Below are positions 1 to 5,813 of a stretch of DNA of 8,238 bases, in pieces. The DNA is taken from contig CP070636.1 of assembly GCA_020356305.1 (NCBI GenBank), positions 1,005,147 through 1,013,384 on the forward strand, read 5' to 3'. Each line of letters starts with the position of its first letter. Within the stretch, counting starts at the first letter, position 1. The stretch is from Candidatus Bathyarchaeota archaeon (GTDB lineage Archaea; Thermoproteota; Bathyarchaeia; Bathyarchaeales; Bathyarchaeaceae). The notes under the pieces were generated by a model. It saw only the letters and a list, made by a program, of their open reading frames with translations. It did no database searches and was not told where the DNA came from. The translations under genes and the position numbers were made by a program.

Positions 1-1
1 T

Positions 2-142
2 AGCAAATGTGATCGATGTGCATATCTCTGTTACATCTTCTATTCTCTTCACTCCGATGTGCTGAGCAATTTAGACATCATAAAAGATCAGTGGAAGAAC
101 GCAAAATCGCTATGGGCTGAAAAAAGAGTTTCAAATCACTGA
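2..142 (+). CDS. Possible C-terminal fragment of a cysteine-containing protein, cut by the window edge
   Basis: The frame beginning at base 2 is open from the window edge to a TGA at 140-142, giving about 46 residues with no start needed. It begins SKCDRCAYLC, a C-x2-C-x3-C arrangement, and continues as a mixed-charge, probably helical tail ending LWAEKRVSNH. Cysteine clusters of this kind near a C-terminus are seen in radical-SAM/SPASM-type proteins and other Fe-S or zinc proteins, but the fragment is too short to assign a family. The other frames here are broken by stops, which mildly favours this one. It would converge on the minus-strand cupin gene. It may also be chance, since 46 open codons is not rare. 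Confidence 0.35.
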   Translation, partial: SKCDRCAYLCYIFYSLHSDVLSNLDIIKDQWKNAKSLWAEKRVSNH

Positions 143-157
143 AGAGAAAAAGAAAGA

Positions 158-188
158 GAAGGACGCACGCGACCCGCGCGTATCCTTC
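158..188. repeat. Imperfect GC-rich inverted repeat between convergent genes
   Basis: GAAGGA (158-163) pairs with TCCTTC (183-188). The arms continue inward through ACGCG/CGCG-type bases, giving 11 Watson-Crick pairs plus one wobble out of 14 positions around a short loop. It lies between the end of the possible plus-strand gene (142) and the end of the cupin gene (306), where a transcription stop would be expected. No T-run follows it on either strand, so a terminator role is only a guess. The rest of 143-305 is purine-rich then AT-rich and includes a perfect 12-bp palindrome, AAAACATGTTTT, at 289-300, just past the cupin stop codon. Confidence 0.3.
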
Positions 189-305
189 TGGGGGGAGTGT
201 TCCTTCGGAGCGGGGATTAGGAAGTAAAACTGACCCTTGAAATGTGGTGTCCATTCCATCATTTGAGGAATATTAATTCAACAGTTGCAAAACATGTTTT
301 CTCCA

Positions 306-713
306 CTATGTCGCGTCAAGAGTTGTATTTGTACACGATTGTGTTTTTTCAAGAGAGCCATGTGCACGTAAATACTCATGAGCATAGGGAATTAAACAGA
401 GAAACTTCACAGTCTTTTTGTGGGTATTTTTGAACTGATGTTTCTCGTTTGGAGGAATGAAAATGACATTTCCGGGCCTAAACTTTGTTTCTTCTCCCTC
501 ACCAACTACAATGCCTTCCCCTTCTAGGATGAAAACCTCATGTTCCCAAGGATGGCTATGAAAAGGACTGTAGCCTCTAGGTTCCATCTCGAACAATCTC
601 ATTGCAAAGTTTTCTGCACCCGTCTCTTTTGTAATAAGCCATCTTACTCCTAATTTCACCGCACTTTTTTCAGCATCTTTTTTTTCTATGTCTTGAAAAT
701 GAAAAATCTTCAT
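306..713 (-). CDS. Small single-domain cupin protein
   Basis: A 135-residue cytoplasmic protein forming one cupin beta-barrel. Motif 1 is at residues 47-67: G47, then F-H52-S-H54-P-W-E-H-E59, then a GEG turn at 65-67. Motif 2 is at 81-96: G81, five residues, P87, H92, and N96. H52, H54, E59 and H92 match the usual cupin metal ligands, so a metal-binding role is likely; the reaction or ligand is unknown. The start chosen is ATG at 713, because GGAG lies 10 bases upstream. The frame stays open to a TTG at 755, but that start has no ribosome site and adds a tail outside the cupin fold. About 40 residues after motif 2 form a polar C-terminal tail. Single-domain cupins of this size range from isomerases and dioxygenases to sensors. 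The gene stands alone; the neighbour upstream is a pseudogene. Confidence 0.85.
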   Translation of the reverse strand: MKIFHFQDIEKKDAEKSAVKLGVRWLITKETGAENFAMRLFEMEPRGYSPFHSHPWEHEVFILEGEGIVVGEGEETKFRPGNVIFIPPNEKHQFKNTHKKTVKFLCLIPYAHEYLRAHGSLEKTQSCTNTTLDAT

Positions 714-753
714 GCTTTTGCAGCTCCAAGTAGAGCCATGATAATTAGCAATC

Positions 754-764
754 AATTAAATTTT
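754..764 (-). promoter_or_regulatory. Candidate archaeal TATA box for the cupin gene
   Basis: Reading the minus strand, AAAATTTAATT lies about 40-50 bases before the ATG at 713. A start of transcription some 25 bases downstream would leave a ~20-base leader holding the GGAG ribosome site. The match to the TTTAWATA consensus is only partial, so the call rests on spacing and AT-richness. Confidence 0.35.
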
Positions 765-783
765 ATGCCCAAATCCAAACCCA

Positions 784-828
784 GTGTGCACACGATCAAG
801 GTCCGATTACACACGTGTACTGTGCACA
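784..828. promoter_or_regulatory. Cluster of three short perfect palindromes upstream of the cupin promoter
   Basis: GTGTGCACAC (784-793), ACACGTGT (811-818) and TGTGCACA (821-828) are each perfectly self-complementary and all use the same GTG/CAC vocabulary. The two TGTGCAC cores start 36 bases apart. They sit just upstream of the proposed cupin TATA box and outside any open gene, a typical place for operator sites of a dimeric regulator. Binding by a regulator is inferred only. Confidence 0.35.
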
Positions 829-855
829 TCTAGTGGAAGTCTTGATTCAACCAGC

Positions 856-1250
856 TTATGTGGTTTGAAACCTAGGCATAACTTCCTTTGCAAAAAGTTC
901 TCTACTTTCCGTAGTAGTTTTCTCTAAGTAAAATCGTGTGATCCCCAATTTGAGATATTCTCTTATCTTGGAGCAACAGTCATTGGGTGTGCCCACAATA
1001 TTTTCGCGAACATACTCATCATAGCCCCCGGGAACTTGTATCCCAGGATGGGGGGTTCTCCTCTTGACGCTAGATATTCTTCAACTTTCGATCTTACATT
1101 GCTGCCTCTGGGCAAAAGAAACAGCTCGCCTGTCCACGCCCTCTTTATTTCATGAAAGTCTCTACCTGCATGCATGCAACATAAGCTACGTAGGATTTCG
1201 AAATATGTCGACGAGCGAAACAAGTTATTTTAGGCTACAAGATGCAACGT
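856..1250 (-). pseudogene. Remnant of a luciferase-like (F420-dependent-type) oxidoreductase: C-terminal part only, frameshifted
   Basis: About 125 residues of the C-terminal third of a luciferase-like monooxygenase (LLM) can be read if one frame change is allowed. The first part (1229 down to ~1027) contains AGRDFHEIKRAWTGE and VEEYLASRGEPPILGYKFPG. The second part (~1026 down to the TAA at 856-858) contains YDEYVRENIVGTPND, then KIREYLKLGITRFYL and ELFAKEVMPRF, in the order LLM proteins show: GRD-DEI helix, then VGTP, then lGvt-Fil, then eevmPrf. The two parts join at the CCCCCGGG run at 1025-1032: one additional G on the minus strand restores a continuous frame. Upstream there is an in-frame stop at 1230-1232, with only a few more LLM-like residues (TLHLVA, 1250-1233) before similarity fades. 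An intact member has about 320-350 residues including the N-terminal flavin/F420 barrel, which is absent. It therefore looks inactive even if the frameshift were a sequencing error. Confidence 0.72.
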
Positions 1251-1357
1251 TCAATTGGTTGGTTGAGGAGAGCATATGCTGAAAAGAGAAAGGAGTTTGT
1301 TATTTCTGCACCTAGAACCAGCTTCCTCCCAACCACCAACCTCCAACACTTCAAAGC

Positions 1358-1381
1358 GCGTGCGCGTATGAGCGCGCATGC
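1358..1381. terminator. GC-rich hairpin downstream of the E2 gene, possible transcription stop
   Basis: TGCGCG (1361-1366) and CGCGCA (1373-1378) form a perfect 6-bp stem around the loop TATGAG. The stem extends to nine pairs with one G-T wobble (1358-1381). It begins 32 bases past the E2 stop codon on the minus strand. No clear T-tract follows on that strand, so this is not a classical terminator; it may instead stabilise the 3' end. The alternating purine-pyrimidine run stands out from its AT-rich surroundings. Confidence 0.3.
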
Positions 1382-1413
1382 TGAACCGGCTGATTTCTCA
1401 TTCGCAAAAGTAG

Positions 1414-2511
1414 CTACCAAGGACTAGTCGCGCTTTCTAGAGTTTGTTTAATCTTCTGCAGAAATTGAGCGGCTGGAACTCCGTCGACCACTCGGTGGTC
1501 GAAGGATAGACTCATTTTCATCACTGGCTTGGCCACGATTTCTCTATCCACTACCGCTGGTTTTTTTGTTACTCTTCCGACGCCCAGTATGGCCGTTTCA
1601 GGCGGGTTGATGATAGGAGTGAAAATGTCTACCCCGAACATGCCGAGGTTGGTGATAGTGAATGTTCCGCCACTCATCTCCTCCTGTGTGAGCTTGCCTG
1701 CTCTCGCCTTTTCTACTAGTTCTTTGAGTGCCAAGGAGATTTCTTTGGGGTCCTTCTTGTCTGCGTTGCGTATTACTGGAACAATCAGTCCCTTTTCGGT
1801 GGCAACAGCGACGCCAACGTTGACATCCTCAAAAATTTTGATTTGATCTTCTTCCAGCGTTGAATTCATGATGGGATGCTCTTCTAGAGCGCTAGCAACG
1901 GCCTTAACCAGCAAGTCTGTGTAAGACAGCTGAGATTCTTTGCGGAGTTTCGTGGCATTGGACATGTCTACTTCCATGGTTATTGTGCTGTGGGGGGCTC
2001 TTCTGGCGCTTAGAGAAATACGTTCTGCTGCAGTTTTTCGTATTCCGGTGAGGACTATGACTTCCTTTACTTTCGGCGTTACCGTTGTCTCGTTTATGAA
2101 TCTAGTTACGTCCTCTTCTACGATTCTTCCTTCTGGGCCTGTACCTTCCACTTGAGCTAGGTCCAGCCCATATTCTCTTGCCAGTCTCTTCGCTGCTGGG
2201 GAGGCAATAATGCGCTTCTCAACTTTTTCTACAGGTACTTTGGCTACGGCTTTTGCATCTGGGAGTTCTTCTTCAGGTGCAGTTATGATAGCTAGTGTTT
2301 CAGCAACTGGAACGTCTGTCCCTTCTTCTGCAAGAATCTTGCGGACCACGCCAGACGCAGGAGCCTCCACTTCAAATGTCACCTTGTCAGAGAGCACCTC
2401 TACCACAGGTTCTCCTTTCTCCACGCTTTCTCCTTCCTTCTTGAACCATTGAACTACGGTTCCTTCCTTCATGGTTAGGCTGAGCCTAGGCATCATAACC
2501 TTGGTTACCAA
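1414..2511 (-). CDS. 2-oxoacid dehydrogenase complex E2 (lipoamide acyltransferase)
   Basis: Transfers the acyl group formed by E1 from its own lipoyl arm to coenzyme A and forms the core of the complex in the cytoplasm. Domains: a single lipoyl domain at residues 1-80 with lipoyl lysine K43 in the DKV motif; a peripheral-subunit-binding domain at ~102-139 (SPAAKRLAREYGLDL, then EGTGPEGRI), the docking site for E1/E3; a short linker; and a catalytic domain from ~152 ending in SFDHRVVDG, with catalytic H339 and D343. At 365 residues it is at the short end for the family but complete. Start: ATG at 2520 has GGAG touching it (spacing zero). TTG at 2511 has that GGAG nine bases upstream and gives the usual N-terminus (MVTKVMMPRLSLTM), so TTG is preferred and ATG is the alternative. 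Last gene of the E1-alpha/E1-beta/E2 operon. Pyruvate, branched-chain 2-oxoacid or acetoin specificity cannot be told apart here. Confidence 0.93.
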   Translation of the reverse strand: MVTKVMMPRLSLTMKEGTVVQWFKKEGESVEKGEPVVEVLSDKVTFEVEAPASGVVRKILAEEGTDVPVAETLAIITAPEEELPDAKAVAKVPVEKVEKRIIASPAAKRLAREYGLDLAQVEGTGPEGRIVEEDVTRFINETTVTPKVKEVIVLTGIRKTAAERISLSARRAPHSTITMEVDMSNATKLRKESQLSYTDLLVKAVASALEEHPIMNSTLEEDQIKIFEDVNVGVAVATEKGLIVPVIRNADKKDPKEISLALKELVEKARAGKLTQEEMSGGTFTITNLGMFGVDIFTPIINPPETAILGVGRVTKKPAVVDREIVAKPVMKMSLSFDHRVVDGVPAAQFLQKIKQTLESATSPW

Positions 2512-2532
2512 TTGTCCCATCTCCGTTCAAGG

Positions 2533-3510
2533 TTAATGGACAACTTCTTTAACAGCTTGCATTATTCTGTTCTCGTCGGGTATAACAAACTTCTCGAGGG
2601 GCGGGCTGAAGGGTATAGGCGTATCCGGCTCCGCCACCCGCTTAATTGGAGCGTCAAGATAGTCAATTGCCTCCTCAGCGATCACAGCTGAAATCTCTGC
2701 ACTGACGCCCCCTGTCTTACTGTCCTCTGTAACAATTACGATTCGCCCCGTTTTTTTCACGGAGTTCACGATTGCCTGCTTGTCTAGGGGAACGAGTGTC
2801 CTTGGGTCAACAACTTCTGCGCTTATTCCCTGTTTCCTGAGCTCTTCAGCTGCAGTTAGCGACTTGTGAACCATGTATAAGGTGGCAAAGATTGTCACAT
2901 CTTCTCCCTCTCTCTTCACATCTGCAAGACCAAACGGAACCGTGTACTCTTCTTCTGGAACTTCTCCGTTGATCGAGTAAAGAAGTTTGTGCTCAAAAAA
3001 CATAACGGGATTGTCGTCTCGTATCGCCGTTTTCAGCAGTCCCTTCGCATCATACGGTGTCGCAGGCATCACAATCTTTAAGCCTGGGACATGCATGAAC
3101 CAAGCCTCCAAGCTTTGAGAGTGATGCGCCGCAATGTTAACTCCAGCGCCGAAGGGCATTCGGATCACCAAAGGAACTCTCGTTTGACCCCCAAACATGT
3201 ACCTCAGCTTGGCCGCTTGATTCGCAATTTGATCCATAGCCAAAGCAGAGAGATCTCCAAACATGATCTCAGCGATTGGTCTCATGCCAGTTATGGCTGC
3301 TCCAGCGGCAACGCCTATGATGGCAGATTCTGATATAGGGGTGTCTCTCACTCGCGTGTCTCCAAACTCTTCTGCCAGCCCTTTCGTCACCTTGAAGGCT
3401 CCCTTCCAGTACCGCCCAACGTCTTCGCCCAGTACGAAAACCGTCTCGTCACGAAGCATCTCTTCCCTTAAGGCCTCGCGAAGAGCGTCGCGATAGGCTA
3501 TTTCCCTCAA
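2533..3510 (-). CDS. 2-oxoacid dehydrogenase complex E1 component, beta subunit
   Basis: Beta subunit of the heterotetrameric (alpha2-beta2) thiamine-diphosphate-dependent E1, which decarboxylates a 2-oxoacid and reductively acylates the E2 lipoyl group. The 325 residues match the usual family length. Visible landmarks: LGEDVGRYWKGAFKVTKGL near 27-45; DTPISESAIIG with E61, the glutamate that contacts the cofactor aminopyrimidine in this family; and AAHHSQSLEAWF at 127-138 with the conserved His pair H129/H130. The C-terminal transketolase-type domain includes VVDPRTLVPLD and VTEDSKTGGVSAEI and ends near PDTPIPFSPPLE. The start is TTG at 3510: an in-frame TAA lies two codons upstream, so no earlier start exists, and AGGAG lies 10 bases before the TTG. 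It begins 13 bp after the E1-alpha stop codon and ends 12-21 bp before E2, so the three are surely co-transcribed. Confidence 0.95.
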   Translation of the reverse strand: MREIAYRDALREALREEMLRDETVFVLGEDVGRYWKGAFKVTKGLAEEFGDTRVRDTPISESAIIGVAAGAAITGMRPIAEIMFGDLSALAMDQIANQAAKLRYMFGGQTRVPLVIRMPFGAGVNIAAHHSQSLEAWFMHVPGLKIVMPATPYDAKGLLKTAIRDDNPVMFFEHKLLYSINGEVPEEEYTVPFGLADVKREGEDVTIFATLYMVHKSLTAAEELRKQGISAEVVDPRTLVPLDKQAIVNSVKKTGRIVIVTEDSKTGGVSAEISAVIAEEAIDYLDAPIKRVAEPDTPIPFSPPLEKFVIPDENRIMQAVKEVVH

Positions 3511-3523
3511 CCCTTAACGTCTC

Positions 3524-4483
3524 CTAGATGTACACGTGCTCCAGAGCCTCCTCAGGCGACGGATATGGGCTCTCTATGGCAAACCTGACTGCATCTTCAA
3601 CCACAGCAACAACTTCTCCCTCGATCTTGTCCGCCTCCACTTCGTTCAAGGTCTTCAGCTCAAGTAGTTTCGCTCTGAATCGTCTGATGGGATCTCTTTT
3701 CAACCATTCCTCAATCTCTTCTTTTGGTCTGTAGGTGGCAGGGTCAAATCGAGAATGTCCCTTATGTCGATAGGTCTTACACTCCAGCAGGGTAGATCCC
3801 TCTCCGCTCCTCGCCCTATCAACCGCCTTACGGGCAGCTTCATAAACTGCAATTACGTCATTCCCATCCACAACAATGCCAGGAATGCCGTACGCTGCCG
3901 CCCGATCCGCCACATTTTGTATTGCCATGACTCTTGACTGACGAGTTCCCATGGCGTAAAGATTGTTTTCGCACACAAACAAAACTGGAAGCTTCCAAAT
4001 GGCCGCTATGTTAATCCGTTCGTGAAAGGTCCCCTGATTGGAAGCCCCCTCACCGAAGAAGCACGCCACAACCTGATCAGTTTTCCTCAACTTGATGGAT
4101 AAGCCTGCACCAGCGGCAATGGGGATTCCAGCCCCTACGACGGCGGTAGCGCCTAGCATTCCTATGCTGAAATCTGCAATGTGCATGGAACCTCCCTTGC
4201 CTTTACAATAGCCTGTTTTCTTCCCCAAAATCTCTGCCATTACCTTGCTCAGCTTGGCGCCCTTGGCGATGCAATGGCCATGTCCTCGGTGGGTGCTTGT
4301 TATGTAGTCGTCCTTTCTGAGGTTGGCGCAAACCCCAGCTGCCACCGCCTCCTGACCTGCGTAGAGATGGATTGTTCCCGGGACAAGGTTCTGGCCGTAC
4401 AAGTCATAAACCTTCTCTTCAAAGTGCCGGATCTCCAGCATCTTCCTGAATATTTTAATCATCTTTCCTTTTTCCAATGTCAA
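3524..4483 (-). CDS. 2-oxoacid dehydrogenase complex E1 component, alpha subunit
   Basis: Alpha subunit of the thiamine-diphosphate-dependent 2-oxoacid decarboxylase that feeds E2. In 319 residues it carries THRGHGH (64-70), GKGGSMHIAD (95-104), the ThDP/metal motif starting GEG (144-146) and ending at N173/N174 in FVCENNLYAMG, and the loop YRHKGHSRFDP near the region that is phosphorylated in mitochondrial homologues. The metal-binding motif reads GEG where GDG is most common; Glu can still offer a carboxylate and I do not take it as inactivation. The start is TTG at 4483 with GGGAGG eight bases upstream; the ATG at codon 8 lacks such a site. First gene of the operon, with its own TATA box about 50 bp upstream. 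Size and motifs also fit acetoin dehydrogenase E1-alpha, so the substrate stays open. Confidence 0.94.
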   Translation of the reverse strand: MTLEKGKMIKIFRKMLEIRHFEEKVYDLYGQNLVPGTIHLYAGQEAVAAGVCANLRKDDYITSTHRGHGHCIAKGAKLSKVMAEILGKKTGYCKGKGGSMHIADFSIGMLGATAVVGAGIPIAAGAGLSIKLRKTDQVVACFFGEGASNQGTFHERINIAAIWKLPVLFVCENNLYAMGTRQSRVMAIQNVADRAAAYGIPGIVVDGNDVIAVYEAARKAVDRARSGEGSTLLECKTYRHKGHSRFDPATYRPKEEIEEWLKRDPIRRFRAKLLELKTLNEVEADKIEGEVVAVVEDAVRFAIESPYPSPEEALEHVYI

Positions 4484-4519
4484 TTCGTTTTCCTCCCTAG
4501 AAAAACTACCCTAGAGAAA

Positions 4520-4690
4520 TCAAGAGACCTTATATAAAATCGTTGCGAGAAGGATGGAAACTATCGTGCCTTGTGTTTTCCGGTGCCCACAAAAACCTTG
4601 ACTCCCAATTCGTGAGACCTCCTGAGTTAGTTCAAGTGCTTTTTTGATTGCCTCAACCTGATTGTAAACAGCATCTTCAAACTTGAACAC
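4520..4690 (-). CDS. Possible small protein of unknown function (56 residues)
   Basis: A minus-strand frame runs from a GTG at 4690 to TGA at 4520-4522, between the 2-hydroxyacid dehydrogenase and E1-alpha. The N-terminal half (FKFEDAVYNQVEAIKKALEL) looks like a charged amphipathic helix; the C-terminal part (TIVSILLATILYKVS) is hydrophobic. There is no clear ribosome site, and the frame runs back to a stop at 4715-4717 through the T-tract proposed as a terminator. It also covers the E1-alpha TATA box. It could be a degraded gene end, a real small protein, or chance. I do not recognise a family. Confidence 0.2.
   Translation of the reverse strand: MFKFEDAVYNQVEAIKKALELTQEVSRIGSQGFCGHRKTQGTIVSILLATILYKVS
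4531..4538 (-). promoter_or_regulatory. Archaeal TATA box of the 2-oxoacid dehydrogenase operon
   Basis: On the minus strand the bases read TTTATATA, a near-perfect archaeal TATA element, within ACGATTTTATATAAGG. It lies about 50 bases before the E1-alpha TTG. Transcription starting ~25 bases downstream would give a ~25-base leader containing the GGGAGG ribosome site, which fits well. The strong box and short leader mark the start of the E1-alpha/E1-beta/E2 transcript. Confidence 0.6.
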
Positions 4691-4692
4691 AC

Positions 4693-4699
4693 AAAAAAA
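4693..4699 (-). terminator. T-tract terminator after the 2-hydroxyacid dehydrogenase gene
   Basis: Seven consecutive T residues on the minus strand begin ~30 bases past the TAA of the dehydrogenase, preceded by CATCC. Archaeal RNA polymerase terminates at such U-tracts without needing a hairpin. It separates this gene from the downstream operon, which has its own promoter. Confidence 0.45.
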
Positions 4700-4727
4700 G
4701 GATGGGTGCTTTTCTCAGAGAATGAAT

Positions 4728-5651
4728 TTACTTTAATGATTTGATGATCTTTTCTGCAATCAAGATGGCTGCAGCTCTTTGGGCTTCTTGAGTTTGAGCT
4801 CCTATATGCGGTGTGCAGACAACGTTGGGCAACTCTATTACTGATGAATCTGTTGGGGGTTCCATTTCGTAGACGTCTAGCGCAGCTCCTCCCAGTCTTC
4901 CAGATCGCAGGGCATTCAGCAGAGCTTTTCCGTCAATTATGCCGCCCCTCGAGGTATTGACGAGAAAGGCGCCGTCTTTCATGAGTTGTAACTCTTTAGT
5001 GCCAATCATGCGGTGAGTTTGAGGGGTCAACGGAACATGTAGGGTAACCACATCGCTCCGTTGGAGCAGCTCCGATAACGAAACAAATTCTCCTTGTAGT
5101 TCTCTCAGCAATTCTGGCTTAGGAGGGGTTCGCTTTGTAATCAAGATTTTGACTCCAAAGGCTTTGGCGATTCTCGCTACCCTCTCACCGACGTTTCCCA
5201 AGCCGATCAAACCGAGAGTCTTGCCACTCAACTCCCAGCCTCTCAGGTCTCTTTTTATCCATTCGCCATCTTTCATTGTTCGATCTGCGAGAGGGATTTT
5301 GCGCGCCAGTGAAACCATCAACCCTATTGTTAGCTCAGCCACAGCTTCGGCTGGAGCTTCAGGTGTGTTCAAAACCTTGACGCCTCGTTTTTTCGCGATC
5401 TCTATGTCGATGTTGTCTAAGCCGACTCCAGCTCGTCCCACAATCTTTAGTCTTTTTCCAGCTTCAATAATTTCCCTCGTAACCTTTGTTCGGCTTCGCA
5501 CAATCAGTGCGTCATAACCTGATACAACGTTTCTATGATTTTCGTGTGATATGGTGGGCTTTACATCAACCTCATAACCAGTTTGCTCCAGCTTTTCTAT
5601 TCCTTCCTTATGAAGTGAGTCACAGACAAGAATTCTCGTCTTCGGCTTCAT
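4728..5651 (-). CDS. D-isomer-specific 2-hydroxyacid dehydrogenase (phosphoglycerate dehydrogenase-like, no ACT domain)
   Basis: NAD(P)-dependent cytoplasmic enzyme interconverting a 2-hydroxyacid and its 2-oxoacid. In 307 residues the split catalytic domain (1-~95 and ~285-307) encloses the Rossmann domain. Seen: VGRAGVGLDNID (71-82), TLGLIGLGNVG with the dinucleotide-binding glycines at 150-155, VNTSRGGIIDG with R235, ALDVYEMEP with E264, and TPHIGAQT with H282, the usual catalytic Arg/Glu/His set. It ends soon after the catalytic core, so the regulatory ACT/ASB domains of long SerA proteins are absent. After beta-2 the sequence is LITKRTPP, with no acidic residue at the position that normally holds the NAD ribose, which hints at NADP use. 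ATG at 5651 has AAGGAG eight bases upstream. Phosphoglycerate, glyoxylate or hydroxypyruvate are all possible substrates; serA is likely but unproven. Confidence 0.92.
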   Translation of the reverse strand: MKPKTRILVCDSLHKEGIEKLEQTGYEVDVKPTISHENHRNVVSGYDALIVRSRTKVTREIIEAGKRLKIVGRAGVGLDNIDIEIAKKRGVKVLNTPEAPAEAVAELTIGLMVSLARKIPLADRTMKDGEWIKRDLRGWELSGKTLGLIGLGNVGERVARIAKAFGVKILITKRTPPKPELLRELQGEFVSLSELLQRSDVVTLHVPLTPQTHRMIGTKELQLMKDGAFLVNTSRGGIIDGKALLNALRSGRLGGAALDVYEMEPPTDSSVIELPNVVCTPHIGAQTQEAQRAAAILIAEKIIKSLK

Positions 5652-5696
5652 TCACCCGGCTCCTTTTCAGCTTCTGAGTAAGTTTGTCGGCTTGGA

Positions 5697-5709
5697 TTTA
5701 TTTTTTTCC
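5697..5709 (-). promoter_or_regulatory. Candidate promoter (BRE/TATA-like) of the 2-hydroxyacid dehydrogenase
   Basis: The minus strand reads CCGGAAAAAAATAAATCC about 45-60 bases before the ATG at 5651. A purine-rich, BRE-like segment followed by an A/T-only box at this distance would give a leader of about 20 bases holding AAGGAG. The box lacks the TATATA core, so confidence is modest. Confidence 0.35.
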
Positions 5710-5734
5710 GGCGGGAGCGTCATTGAATGAGTTC

Positions 5735-5746
5735 GATTGATCAATC
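5735..5746. promoter_or_regulatory. Perfect 12-bp palindrome, possible operator
   Basis: GATTGATCAATC is fully self-complementary and lies in the 162-bp gap between the FAH-family gene and the 2-hydroxyacid dehydrogenase, about 25 bases upstream of the dehydrogenase's proposed TATA-like box. Perfect palindromes there can bind Lrp/AsnC- or TetR/MarR-type dimers. A five-T run on the minus strand at 5751-5755 lies beside it and could end the upstream transcript. Confidence 0.3.
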
Positions 5747-5813
5747 CTGCAAAAACTCAACATCCTATTAACACAGGATTTTGCTCGATTTCAGTCTGTG
5801 TGATCGTTCAGTT

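Noticed and set aside
242..433. Plus-strand 63-codon frame over the cupin 3' end
   Set aside because: It is antisense to a clear cupin gene, has no ribosome site and no recognisable composition.
1235..1427. Overlapping plus- and minus-strand frames of ~61 codons between E2 and the pseudogene
   Set aside because: They overlap the E2 end and the GC hairpin, have odd composition, lack ribosome sites and match no family I know.
1529..3496. Several long plus-strand frames antisense to E2 and E1-beta
   Set aside because: They are Ser/Thr-rich shadows of strongly coding minus-strand genes whose motifs are unmistakable.
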